From Limnohabitans_A sp048020265 (lineage in GTDB: Bacteria > Pseudomonadota > Gammaproteobacteria > Burkholderiales > Burkholderiaceae_C), in NCBI RefSeq assembly GCF_048020265.1, contig NZ_CP171843.1, forward strand, positions 806,001 through 870,000: DNA of 64,000 bases. Direction: 5' to 3'. The notes under the pieces are model-generated. The model ran no database searches. It saw nothing but the letters and a program-made list of their open reading frames with translations, and was not told the DNA's origin. Each line of letters opens with the position of its first letter. The stretch's first letter is position 1. The translations under genes and the position numbers were made by a program. Below are positions 1 to 6,300 of this stretch, in pieces.

Positions 1-127
1 GTGCCCATTGCCCATCCAGCGAGCTGTCACGCTCGTCCAGCGTGTCCAAAATCTGATCGACCAAAGCCATGCGCTCATCGGGCGGCAGTTGTGATGCTTG
101 ATCGCAGAGTTGTTTGGCGGTGGGCAT
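1..127 (-). CDS. Putative addiction module component, N-terminal part (runs off window)
   Basis: The reading frame starts at an ATG (complement of 125-127) and is open to the left edge, giving about 42 residues beginning MPTAKQLCDQASQLPPDERM and continuing with LVDQILDTLDERDSSLDGQW. The LPPDER...LVDQILDTLD pattern is typical of the small addiction-module component family (TIGR02574 type). These usually act as the antitoxin upstream of a RelE/ParE-like toxin, which would lie left of base 1 and cannot be seen. The family call rests on this short N-terminus only. It is the first of several TA-type genes crowded into the left end of the window. Confidence 0.7.
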   Translation of the reverse strand, partial: MPTAKQLCDQASQLPPDERMALVDQILDTLDERDSSLDGQWA

Positions 128-260
128 GGTGGACTCCAAAGGTCAGAGGCAAGTCAGTTTAGCGAAGTTCAGCGCTCAAGGGCATTCAAGCCGCTATCCA
201 ATCGATGAATAAGTGTCGGATCTGAGCGCCTGGCTGTGAGGGCTAAAACTCCGACCCGGT

Positions 261-343
261 TTACCCAGAAACGATGGAATCGAGCTGAACTTTTGAGTGT
301 GGGCAGGGCTGTTTGCAGAGTGTCCCAAACCACGGTTTCTCAT
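261..343 (-). pseudogene. HepT (HEPN/DUF86) toxin remnant, C-terminal scrap, frameshifted
   Basis: Directly behind the MntA-like gene, with an ATGA stop/start overlap at 340-343, the minus strand encodes MRNR. After a frame change it encodes VWDTLQTALPTLK (around 292-330), and after another, KVQLDSIVSG with a stop at 261-263. HepT toxins typically end in a stretch of the form MRNxLxHxYF...VWDTIQxxLPxLK, so these pieces look like the last part of a HepT gene with an internal deletion and a frameshift near the AAAA run at 291-294. The N-terminal helices and the complete RNxxxH active site are missing, so no working toxin is expected. The reading is by eye on a short stretch. Confidence 0.6.
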
Positions 344-630
344 AGCGGGCGGGCTTCTTGCACCACCGCATCCCGAAACTTGGCAGGCAAGTCTTTGGGC
401 GTGAGCACATCCACGGACACACCCAACCAAGTTTGCAATTCGTCTTGCAAGCCACCCAGGTCAAACAGCGTGGTGCCGGGTAGAGGGTCGACCAACAAAT
501 CCAAGTCGCTGCCCTCGACGTCGTGGCCATGCAAAGCCGAACCAAACACGCGCGGGTTCGACACACGATAACGGGCTGCGGCTTGGCAGACGGCGTCGCG
601 GTGTTGGCTGAGTGCTTGGGATGGTCGCAT
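340..630 (-). CDS. MntA-type minimal nucleotidyltransferase antitoxin
   Basis: A 96-residue protein carries the minimal nucleotidyltransferase signature GSALHGHDVEGSDLDLLVD at about residues 31-49 (GS...DxD, the metal-binding aspartates). It matches the size and layout of MntA antitoxins, which AMPylate and silence a HEPN ribonuclease (HepT) encoded next door. The ATG is the complement of 628-630; no strong ribosome binding site is visible. Its stop overlaps the start of a degraded hepT scrap, so the antitoxin appears to have outlived its toxin. It may now be a solitary remnant or may neutralise HepT toxins encoded elsewhere. The family is clear; the present function is uncertain. Confidence 0.85.
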   Translation of the reverse strand: MRPSQALSQHRDAVCQAAARYRVSNPRVFGSALHGHDVEGSDLDLLVDPLPGTTLFDLGGLQDELQTWLGVSVDVLTPKDLPAKFRDAVVQEARPL

Positions 631-680
631 GGGGTGTAGTTTAAAGCGATTGACCAGCGCTGCCCACCCAAGGGGGGTGA

Positions 681-737
681 CTTAAAACCCCGACCCCGGC
701 TCACTCAAATAAGCCAGCTCCTCGGGCGTGGACTCGC
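681..737. repeat. Direct repeat copy A: 3' end of the DUF924 gene
   Basis: These 57 bases cover the last 18 or so codons and the stop of the DUF924 gene. They recur in the same orientation at 2576-2649. The two copies are identical except that copy B has three extra CCCCGA hexamers and lacks one A in the AAATAAGCC stretch. Copy A is the one belonging to the intact gene. Confidence 0.9.
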
Positions 738-1221
738 GGCCGAGGATGGCGTTGCGGTGGGGGTAGCGGCCAAAGCGCTCGATGATGGCTTGGTGGCGCT
801 GCTCGAAGCGCAGGGTGTCTTCGTTACCCAGCTGCGCAAACAGGAGGACGGCTTGGGTGTGCACCAGGGCGGACTCGCTGTGCATGTAGGGCATGTAGGC
901 AAAACTGCGCTGCGCCAAGGGCAGGCTGCGGTCTTGCCCACTGGCCACCAGCTCTTGCGCCAGCGCCAAGGCCAGCGCGTCTTGCGCAAAGGCTTGCGGG
1001 GTGTCGCGGTACACGTTGCGCGAGAACTGGTCGAGCACCAGCACCTCGGCCAAGCGCCCCTCGGGCGTGGTGCGCCAAGCAAACAACTCACACCGCGCCG
1101 CCGCCGCCAGTGTGGCCCCGAAGCGTGTGCGGATGGCTTCGTCCAAGGCCGCGTCTTTGACGAAGTGGTGCTTGGGGGTGAGTTCGGTGAACCAGAAGTG
1201 GAGGATGGATTGGGGTTGCAT
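682..1221 (-). CDS. DUF924 family protein
   Basis: A 179-residue protein beginning MQPQSILHFWF and containing the conserved LDQFSRNVYRDTPQAF (about residues 83-98) and FAYMPYMHSE blocks typical of DUF924 proteins. These are all-helical, TPR-like proteins of unknown function found widely in Proteobacteria. The length is normal for the family. The C-terminus ends EPGSGF in a small CCCCGA-rich tract that is duplicated and expanded in a copy 1.9 kb away. The gene stands alone between TA-type genes, and its codon use resembles the core chromosome more than the AT-rich island genes. It may be a core gene caught in the variable region. Confidence 0.85.
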   Translation of the reverse strand: MQPQSILHFWFTELTPKHHFVKDAALDEAIRTRFGATLAAAARCELFAWRTTPEGRLAEVLVLDQFSRNVYRDTPQAFAQDALALALAQELVASGQDRSLPLAQRSFAYMPYMHSESALVHTQAVLLFAQLGNEDTLRFEQRHQAIIERFGRYPHRNAILGRESTPEELAYLSEPGSGF

Positions 1222-1342
1222 CGAATCGGAAAATTAACGATTGACGTCGTTTCAATCGGCGTCTGGGAAGTCCAACAGCGGAACGCCAGAACGCCTGGGG
1301 GCATCGGTCACGCACGCTGCGGGAGTTGAAGGCAATAGGCGT

Positions 1343-1810
1343 TCAATGCCCCTCTGCCGTGGCCAGATCGATCACGCGCTGGGCGGGTGTGCCTTGCTCC
1401 AGCGCGGTGCGGGGTGACTGGCCGTCCAGTGCCGGGTGCGGACTTTCCAGGAAAGCCAGCAATTGCCAGCCGTCGGTCGAACCCAAGGCAGCGGCCATGG
1501 GCGCGATGACCGGAAAGATGAACGGCTCGAACTGCCAGCGGGGCAGCTTGTAGCCCCGGCGCAGGTGTGACACGCCAATGCAGCGGCCGCTTTTGATCCA
1601 GGCGTTCATGGTCACGCGGGTGGTGCCCGACAGGGTAGCTGCTTCGTCGGTGGTGATCATGTCAGCGGCCTGAATGCGTTGCAGCCGGTACTGCGCGCCA
1701 AAGCGCAGCAGCGCGTTGGTTTGCGCTTCTGACGCGTAAGGGTCTTGAGGGCTGGCTTTGTTGCGGGGCATTTCCACGACGGCCGATAGCGGGAAGGTGA
1801 GCGTGTTCAT
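1343..1810 (-). CDS. Xre/MbcA/ParS-type antitoxin-like protein, no toxin partner seen
   Basis: This is a 155-residue protein when read from the ATG at 1810 (MNTLTFPLSAVVEM), which has an AGGAAG site about 8 bases ahead; the frame is open further upstream but runs into a terminator hairpin. Residues about 50-100 (MITTDEAATLSG...AWIKSGR...RRGYKLPRWQF) look like a helix-turn-helix. The tail (GSTDGWQLLAFLESPHPAL, then ALEQGTPAQRVIDLA) resembles the toxin-binding domain of Xre/MbcA/ParS antitoxins. Their usual toxins (RES-domain enzymes) lie beside them, but only 121 bases separate this stop from the DUF924 gene start and no toxin gene fits. Likely an orphan DNA-binding antitoxin or regulator. Confidence 0.65.
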   Translation of the reverse strand: MNTLTFPLSAVVEMPRNKASPQDPYASEAQTNALLRFGAQYRLQRIQAADMITTDEAATLSGTTRVTMNAWIKSGRCIGVSHLRRGYKLPRWQFEPFIFPVIAPMAAALGSTDGWQLLAFLESPHPALDGQSPRTALEQGTPAQRVIDLATAEGH

Positions 1811-1847
1811 GGTGTTCTTCCTGGTGCACCAGCTTGACCAACAAAAC

Positions 1848-1874
1848 GGGGCCAGCACCCAAGATGCTGGCCCC
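1848..1874 (-). terminator. Rho-independent terminator, 10-bp perfect stem
   Basis: GGGGCCAGCA at 1848-1857 pairs with TGCTGGCCCC at 1865-1874 around a 7-base loop. Read on the minus strand it is followed by GTTTTGTT, so it can end transcription of the DUF4160/DUF2442 pair. On the plus strand it is followed by GTGATTTTA. An almost identical hairpin with the same loop ends the restriction operon at 10564-10590. Confidence 0.8.
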
Positions 1875-1926
1875 GTGATTTTAGGAAAATTTGTAAAGTT
1901 CGTTATCTTGTTGGGATCGTTTCTGA

Positions 1927-2181
1927 TCAAGCAGCGGCTTTGACGGCATGAGACAGCTCATACAGTCGAGCGGCTGAGAGTTCTAGTCCATTGGGCCAGC
2001 AGAGTGCACCAGCATCTACAAAGCATCTCGAAAAATAAGCCGGGTCACGCAAAGCCTCCAATAATGTGCCTTGGCGGTCGGCCAAGTAACGGGCTCCATC
2101 AAAAACGCCCTGCGTATGGTCGCTGAAGGTCAGTTCCAATTGATGGGCTGCAATGGTCTTTACATCAAGCAACTTAATCAC
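1927..2181 (-). CDS. DUF2442 domain protein (possible TA partner of DUF4160)
   Basis: An 84-residue protein reading MIKLLDVKTIAAHQLELTF, then GVFDGARYL...LLEALRDPAYFSRCFVD and WPNGLELSAARLYE. This is the standard DUF2442 pattern: a small beta-rich domain with a conserved LxDPxxF and WPNGxDLxxxxLY. The start overlaps the stop of the upstream DUF4160 gene by 8 bases, which indicates translational coupling. DUF4160-DUF2442 pairs are common in bacterial genomes and are often listed as putative toxin-antitoxin modules, but the role of each partner is not settled to my knowledge. A strong terminator follows 53 bases downstream. Confidence 0.85.
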   Translation of the reverse strand: MIKLLDVKTIAAHQLELTFSDHTQGVFDGARYLADRQGTLLEALRDPAYFSRCFVDAGALCWPNGLELSAARLYELSHAVKAAA

Positions 2182-2440
2182 GGTCGGCTCCTTGTATGCG
2201 GTCTAGAGGTTCGAAGTGTTGGGCTTTTTCCCAATTATTCAACAGTTCCGTTTGGTGAAGAAGGCACCAGTCTTTCACAATGCTGGCTACTTTTCGTGGA
2301 AGCTCGCCTTGCGAGACCAAGCCGGTTTCAATCGCGACCAAAGCCTCAAACCCTTGGTACTCCACATGGATATGCGGTGGCGGGTGATCGTCGTGCCACA
2401 TGCGCACGATGATTCCGAAGAAGATGGCAATCGTTGGCAT
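2174..2440 (-). CDS. DUF4160 domain protein
   Basis: An 88-residue protein starting MPTIAIFFGIIVRMW and containing HPPPHIHVEYQG (about residues 20-31), the signature of DUF4160. A C-terminal helix with W and E residues (LLNNWEKAQHFEPL) closes it. The ATG (complement of 2438-2440) is preceded by an AGGAG about 8 bases away. It is the first gene of a two-gene unit with the DUF2442 gene. In this family the HPPPHxH block is the most conserved feature and could bind a metal or form an active site, but no activity is established. Probably half of an undercharacterised TA-like pair. Confidence 0.85.
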   Translation of the reverse strand: MPTIAIFFGIIVRMWHDDHPPPHIHVEYQGFEALVAIETGLVSQGELPRKVASIVKDWCLLHQTELLNNWEKAQHFEPLDRIQGADRD

Positions 2441-2575
2441 GGATCACACTCCTAAGCGCGGGAGGCACGCCGCATCAATCGACTCGGGGTGTTGAGCAAT
2501 GGCGGGATGCATCGGGCAAGTTTAGCGAGGTTCTGTGGCCAAGGGTATTCAGGCCGATGTCAAAACCATGACGAT

Positions 2576-2649
2576 CTTAAAACCCCGACCCCGACCCCGA
2601 CCCCGACCCCGGCTCACTCAAATAGCCAGCTCCTCGGGCGTGGACTCGC
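2576..2649 (-). pseudogene. Duplicated 3' fragment of a DUF924 gene with expanded CCCCGA repeat
   Basis: These 74 bases repeat the last codons of the DUF924 gene at 681-737 in the same orientation. Four CCCCGA units stand here (2583-2606) against one in the intact gene, and one A is missing from AAATAAGCC, which shifts the frame. Homology stops abruptly at 2649, just before the TATATAG-containing upstream region of the Phd/YefM-toxin pair. It is a dead fragment that marks an old duplication or a second DUF924 copy cut away by insertion of the TA genes. Confidence 0.85.
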
Positions 2650-2697
2650 TCTGTATATAGCCCGTAAGTAAGCAAAAAGCCAAGCTGACATAAAATG

Positions 2698-2711
2698 TGC
2701 AGAATTCTGCA
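2698..2711. promoter_or_regulatory. Perfect palindrome in TA promoter, likely autoregulatory operator
   Basis: TGCAGAATTCTGCA is a perfect 14-bp palindrome 18 bases upstream of the antitoxin ATG. It directly follows ATAAAAT, which could serve as a -10 element. Phd/YefM antitoxins and their toxin complexes typically bind palindromes overlapping their own promoter, so this is the likely operator. The assignment is by position and symmetry only. Confidence 0.6.
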
Positions 2712-2729
2712 ATGTCATAGGAGCCGGTC

Positions 2730-3050
2730 ATGGGTTTTTCTGCCAGCGACGTCGTGCCGTTCACGCAAGCACGCTCCCATCTGTCCGAGCTGGCCGACCA
2801 GGCCAAGGCCGGGGCAGAGAAGATCATCACCAAAAACGGCGAGAGCTACGTCGCGCTGATCGACGCTGACCGGCTGGACTATTACCACCGGCTGGAGCGC
2901 GAACGCATTCACCTGCTGTTGATCGACGACGCCCAGCGCGGCCTGGCCGACATCACCGCAGGCCGCACGTTTGAAGCAGACGCCGCGCTGGCCCAGCTGC
3001 AACAGCAGCGCAAGTCCGCCATCAAACTCCCCGCCAAGCAACGTGGCTGA
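2730..3050 (+). CDS. Phd/YefM family antitoxin
   Basis: A 106-residue protein with the Phd/YefM N-terminal fold: VVPFTQARSHLSELADQA at residues 8-25, then KIITKNGESYVALIDADRLDYYH. The N-terminal part binds operator DNA and the extended C-terminus (about 70-106) would wrap and neutralise the toxin. An AGGAG stands just ahead of the ATG. The stop overlaps the GTG start of the toxin gene by 8 bases, the usual coupling in type II TA operons. A 14-bp palindrome upstream (2698-2711) is the likely autoregulation site. The module heads a long same-strand gene run that continues into the restriction system. Confidence 0.9.
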   Translation: MGFSASDVVPFTQARSHLSELADQAKAGAEKIITKNGESYVALIDADRLDYYHRLERERIHLLLIDDAQRGLADITAGRTFEADAALAQLQQQRKSAIKLPAKQRG

Positions 3051-3441
3051 CCCGCTGTACCGTGTCGAGCTGGCCGCCAGCTTCCTGGAGCGCCTTGAAT
3101 CCATTCAGGCGTTTTGGGTGGAGGCGGATGCGGGCTTTGCATTCGATGACTTGCTGGCCGAGCTTCGCGCCACCGTCATCCCGAACCTGCGGCGCTTTCC
3201 ACGCATGGGACGGCGCTACTTGGCCAACCCACCCCAGTCGGCCGAGGCGCTGGCGCTGCTGGCGGCCATGCCTGCGGGAGCGCCGGATGCGCTGCGGGAA
3301 TACATGCACGGCGACTATTTGATGCTCTACGCAGCCATGGAAGCCCAAGAGACGGTGGTCCTGCTGACGATTCGGCATCACCGGCAACTTTCGTTTGATT
3401 TTGCGCGGCTGTGGCCGTCTGCACCATCGACGTATGACTGA
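3043..3441 (+). CDS. RelE/ParE family toxin
   Basis: Read from a GTG at 3043 inside the antitoxin gene it gives 132 residues starting with ADPLYRVELAASFLERLESI after the initiator. The C-terminal part, YLMLYAAMEAQETVVLLTIR followed by HHRQLSFDF, is the typical last strand and tail of ParE/RelE toxins. The GTG start is chosen because the overlap with the antitoxin is the normal arrangement and upstream residues in the same frame have no family match. Family members inhibit gyrase (ParE) or cleave ribosome-bound mRNA (RelE); which applies here cannot be told. A short C-terminal copy of a related toxin lies at 5521-5656. Confidence 0.85.
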   Translation: MADPLYRVELAASFLERLESIQAFWVEADAGFAFDDLLAELRATVIPNLRRFPRMGRRYLANPPQSAEALALLAAMPAGAPDALREYMHGDYLMLYAAMEAQETVVLLTIRHHRQLSFDFARLWPSAPSTYD

Positions 3442-3489
3442 ACAGCTCAAAACCACTGTGGCCAAGATTGAATCCGAGGAGCAACCCGC

Positions 3490-4536
3490 ATGAGCAGCAA
3501 AAAAAATCTGCCCACCATTCGTTCATCTGCAGCCGAATACCTCACCTTTGTTGCCGCCAGCGGCCAATGCGGGGTAGATGCTGTGTATGCCGACGAAGAT
3601 GTGTGGCTGAGCCAAAAAATGATGGGCGAGCTCTATGGCGTCAACGTTCGCACGGTGAGCGAACACCTGAAAAACATCTTTGCTGACAACGAGTTAGAGC
3701 AAGACGCAGTTATCCGGAATTTCCGGATAACTGCCGCAGACGGCAAAAACTACAACACCCAGCACTACAACCTATCGGCCACCATTGCAGTGGGCTACAA
3801 AGTCAACTCTGAGCGGGCGGTGCAATTTCGCAAATGGGCCACGGGCATCATCAAAGAATTCACCATCAAAGCCTACGCCATGGACGACGAGCGGCTCAAA
3901 AACGATGGCTCCATTCTGGGCAAAAAATACTTTGAACAACAGCTCGCCCGCATTCGCGAGATCCGCCTGTCCGAGCGGAAGTTTTATCAAAAAATCACCG
4001 ACATCTATGCGACCGCCATCGATTACGACAACAGCGCTCAGACCACTCAGCGGTTTTTCGCCACCGTTCAAAACAAGCTGCACTGGGCCATTCACGGGCA
4101 AACAGCTGCCGAAGTCATCTACGCCCGAGCAAATGCCGAACAGACCCACATGGGCCTCAACACTTGGCAAGACGCACCCAACGGAAAAATTCAAAAATTT
4201 GATGTGGTGGTGGCCAAGAACTACCTCAGCGATGGCGAACTCACCCAGCTACAAAGGCTGGTGAGCGCCTACCTTGATCTGGCCGAAACCATGGCCGAGC
4301 GCAACATACCCATGACCATGCAAGACTGGGAAACGCGCCTCAACCGCTTCATTGAAGCCGCAGACCGAGAGGTATTGCAAGATGCAGGCAAGGTCAGCAA
4401 AGAAATTGCCCACACCCACGCACTGAGCGAGTTCGAAAAATACCGCGTCGTGCAAGACCGCTTGTATGAGTCTGACTTTGACAAAGCCATCAAAGCGCAA
4501 CTGACCCACGATGCCAAAGGCCAGCGCAATGAGTGA
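3490..4536 (+). CDS. RhuM family protein
   Basis: A 348-residue protein with the RhuM layout. The N-terminal part (VWLSQKMMGELYGVNVRTVS, about residues 38-57) resembles a winged-helix DNA-binding region. The core block AADGKNYNTQHYNL...IAVGYKVNSERAVQFRKWA (about 82-120) and a long helical C-terminus with a Fic/DOC-like flavour follow. RhuM was named from a Salmonella pathogenicity island gene; its biochemical role is unsettled, and family members often sit beside restriction systems. A GAGGAG site precedes the ATG, and the gene follows the toxin by 48 bases. A perfect 29-bp palindrome lies inside the coding region at 3706-3734, just before the AADGK block. Confidence 0.88.
   Translation: MSSKKNLPTIRSSAAEYLTFVAASGQCGVDAVYADEDVWLSQKMMGELYGVNVRTVSEHLKNIFADNELEQDAVIRNFRITAADGKNYNTQHYNLSATIAVGYKVNSERAVQFRKWATGIIKEFTIKAYAMDDERLKNDGSILGKKYFEQQLARIREIRLSERKFYQKITDIYATAIDYDNSAQTTQRFFATVQNKLHWAIHGQTAAEVIYARANAEQTHMGLNTWQDAPNGKIQKFDVVVAKNYLSDGELTQLQRLVSAYLDLAETMAERNIPMTMQDWETRLNRFIEAADREVLQDAGKVSKEIAHTHALSEFEKYRVVQDRLYESDFDKAIKAQLTHDAKGQRNE
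3706..3734. repeat. Perfect 29-bp palindrome inside rhuM coding sequence
   Basis: The arm GCAGTTATCCGGAA (3706-3719) is followed by a single T and then its exact reverse complement TTCCGGATAACTGC (3721-3734). It starts on a codon boundary and encodes AVIRNFRIT followed by AADGK. A palindrome of 14-bp arms with a 1-base centre suggests a dimer binding site rather than a terminator, and no T-run follows. The downstream Bro-N gene has a different palindrome at the matching position. Confidence 0.95.
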
Positions 4537-4637
4537 AATATTGAGCCTCGCCCTTGATATGCTGGCCACCACTGCGCGTGGTTCAAAAAGCTAAACGAAC
4601 CCCCCCGATTCACCCCAAACAACTTCAAGGTTTCAGC

Positions 4638-5522
4638 ATGGCGAGCATCCCCGACAAGTTCGACGCCGACAGCAAAATCAAGCTGTTTGAATCGCAGAAC
4701 ATTCGCAGCGAATGGGATGCCGAGGTTGAAAAATGGTGGTTCTCGGTGCTGGATGTTGTGGCCGTGTTGACCGACCAGCCCGACTACAAGAAGGTGCGCA
4801 ACTATTGGAAGTGGCTCAAAAACAAGCTGATCGCCGAAGGCAGTCAGTTGGTTAGTGCCACTAACCAACTGAAATTGCCTGCTGCCGACGGCAAAAAATA
4901 CCTGACCGATGTGGCCGACACCGAGCAAATCTTGCGGCTCATCCAGTCCATTCCCAGCAAGCGGGCCGAACCCTTCAAGCTCTGGCTGGCCGAAGTGGGC
5001 AGCCAGCGCCTAGACCAGCTGCAAGACCCGGAACTCAGCATCGAGCAAGCCATGCTCGACTACAAGCGCCTGGGCTACACAGACAACTGGATTAACCAGC
5101 GGCTCAAGAGCATCGAGATCCGCAAAGAGCTGACCGACGAGTGGAAAAAGCACGGCTTGCAAGAGGGACCGCAATTTGCATTTTTGACCGACGTCATCTA
5201 CAAGACCTGGGCCGACAAAACCGCCAAGGAATACAAGCAGCACAAGGGCTTGAAAAAAGAGAACCTGCGCGACAACATGACCAACAAAGAGTTGATCATG
5301 AGCATGCTGGCCGAGCTGTCCACCAAAGAAATTTCAGAAGCCGTGCAGCCGCAAACGCTGGACGAGCACGAATCCGTGGCCAAGCGCGGTGGCGGCGTAG
5401 CCCGCCAGGCTCGGCTGAAGCTGGAAGCCGAAACGGGCAAAAAGCTGGTCAGCCAGCAAAACGCCAAGCAGTTGCGCGCATTGGCGCAGAGCCCCGGCAA
5501 AAAAGCAGGGGGCAAGGCATGA
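4638..5522 (+). CDS. Bro-N domain protein, DinD-like phage antirepressor relative
   Basis: A 294-residue protein from the ATG at 4638; the longer frame from 4554 adds an unlikely leader. Residues about 8-115 form a Bro-N domain: IKLFESQNIRSEWD, EKWWFSVLDVVAVLTDQPDY, then AADGKKYLTDVADTEQILRL and IPSKRAEPFKLWLAEV. The rest is helical and charged (ELSIEQAMLDYKRLGYTDNW, GLKKENLRDNMTNKEL), as in DNA-damage-inducible protein D and related antirepressor-like proteins. These are thought to bind DNA or a repressor; the target is unknown. It lies between rhuM and the methyltransferase genes on the same strand. A perfect 27-bp palindrome at 4845-4871 is embedded in frame and encodes QLVSATNQL. Confidence 0.85.
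   Translation: MASIPDKFDADSKIKLFESQNIRSEWDAEVEKWWFSVLDVVAVLTDQPDYKKVRNYWKWLKNKLIAEGSQLVSATNQLKLPAADGKKYLTDVADTEQILRLIQSIPSKRAEPFKLWLAEVGSQRLDQLQDPELSIEQAMLDYKRLGYTDNWINQRLKSIEIRKELTDEWKKHGLQEGPQFAFLTDVIYKTWADKTAKEYKQHKGLKKENLRDNMTNKELIMSMLAELSTKEISEAVQPQTLDEHESVAKRGGGVARQARLKLEAETGKKLVSQQNAKQLRALAQSPGKKAGGKA
4845..4871. repeat. Perfect 27-bp palindrome inside the Bro-N gene
   Basis: CAGTTGGTTAGTG (4845-4857), a central C, and CACTAACCAACTG (4859-4871) are exact reverse complements. The unit is exactly nine codons long, in frame, and precedes the AADGKKY block at the same alignment position as the palindrome in rhuM, although the sequences differ. Confidence 0.95.
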
Positions 5523-5656
5523 ACACGCACAAGCTCTTCACGCGTGATCAAGCCACCGGATTTCTGCGCCACACCAGCTGTGTGACCATTTGGCTCCGGT
5601 ACCATCGTCAACTTTCGTCTGACTTCTATCGGCTTTGGCCAGGCACGCATCAATGA
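5521..5656 (+). pseudogene. Remnant of a ParE/RelE-type toxin C-terminus
   Basis: A 45-codon frame opens with an ATG overlapping the stop of the Bro-N gene and ends at 5654-5656. It contains TIWLRYHRQLSSDFYRLWPG, which closely matches TIRHHRQLSFDFARLWPS at the end of the toxin at 3043-3441. The similarity is also clear in the DNA (CAACTTTCGT, GACTT/GATTT, GGCT.TGGCC). The rest of a toxin gene is missing, so it is read as a leftover 3' end. The next gene starts inside its last two codons. Confidence 0.6.
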
Positions 5657-6300
5657 ACCTCGTCAAATCCAAACAACGTGTGGTCGACCATGGCGAGGTG
5701 TTTACACCCGCATGGATGGTTGAAGCCATGCTGGACCTCGTCAAAGAAGAGAGCGAGCGCATCGACTCTCGATTTTTAGAACCCGCCTGCGGCAGTGGCA
5801 ACTTCATTGGCCGCATCTTGCAGCGCAAGTTGGCAGCTGTAGAGCTGAAGTACGGGCAGCTTGAGTTTGAGCGCAAGCACTACGCACTTTTGGGTTTGAT
5901 GTGCATTTATGGCATTGAGCTTTTGGCCGACAACGTCGCAGAGTGCCGGGCCAATGCGTTGAAGATCTTCGCCGAATACACCCGAGTGGAAGAAGGCGAC
6001 GACTTTTATAAAGCAGCTTCTCATGTGCTGATGGCCAACATCCACCACGGAGACGCGTTGACCATGCGGATGCGCAGTGGTGAGCCCATCGTTTTTGCCG
6101 AATGGGGTTACTTGGGTAAAGGCAAGTACCAGCGCCGCGATTTTCGCCTCGATGTGCTGACCGGTGCTTCCAATTTCAGCGCCGAGGGCTCGCTATTTGG
6201 GAAGCATGAAATCTTTACGCCAATCAAATCCTATCCGTCCATGAACGTGCGAGAACTTGCCACTGCTGGCGATGGTGAAGATCCTATGGAGACTGTATGA
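5653..6300 (+). CDS. N6-adenine DNA methyltransferase, first subunit (SAM-binding half)
   Basis: A 215-residue protein from the ATG at 5653. VFTPAWMVEAMLDLV (about residues 17-31) followed by RFLEPACGSGNFIGRIL gives a textbook SAM-binding motif I of N6-adenine methyltransferases, and GDALTMRM (about 136-143) fits the acidic loop after it. The NPPY catalytic motif is absent; at the expected place stands VFAEWGYLGKGKYQRRDF. The stop overlaps the start of the next gene by 4 bases (ATGA), so the two are coupled and probably form a two-part enzyme in which NPPY is supplied by the second gene. It is part of the restriction-modification operon. The start follows a toxin remnant. Confidence 0.82.
   Translation: MNLVKSKQRVVDHGEVFTPAWMVEAMLDLVKEESERIDSRFLEPACGSGNFIGRILQRKLAAVELKYGQLEFERKHYALLGLMCIYGIELLADNVAECRANALKIFAEYTRVEEGDDFYKAASHVLMANIHHGDALTMRMRSGEPIVFAEWGYLGKGKYQRRDFRLDVLTGASNFSAEGSLFGKHEIFTPIKSYPSMNVRELATAGDGEDPMETV

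Noticed and set aside
681..2649. attL/attR of an integrative element in the DUF924 gene end
   Set aside because: The second copy lies on the 5' side of the intact gene and the segment between holds no integrase, so a duplication followed by deletion fits better.
1..2700. Integron-type cassette array
   Set aside because: Several TA and DUF genes in a row suggested it, but no attC-like GTTRRRY/RYYYAAC pairs were found at gene ends and no integrase is present.
3706..3734. Rho-independent terminator inside rhuM
   Set aside because: The palindrome has a one-base centre and no T-run on either side, and lies early in an intact reading frame.
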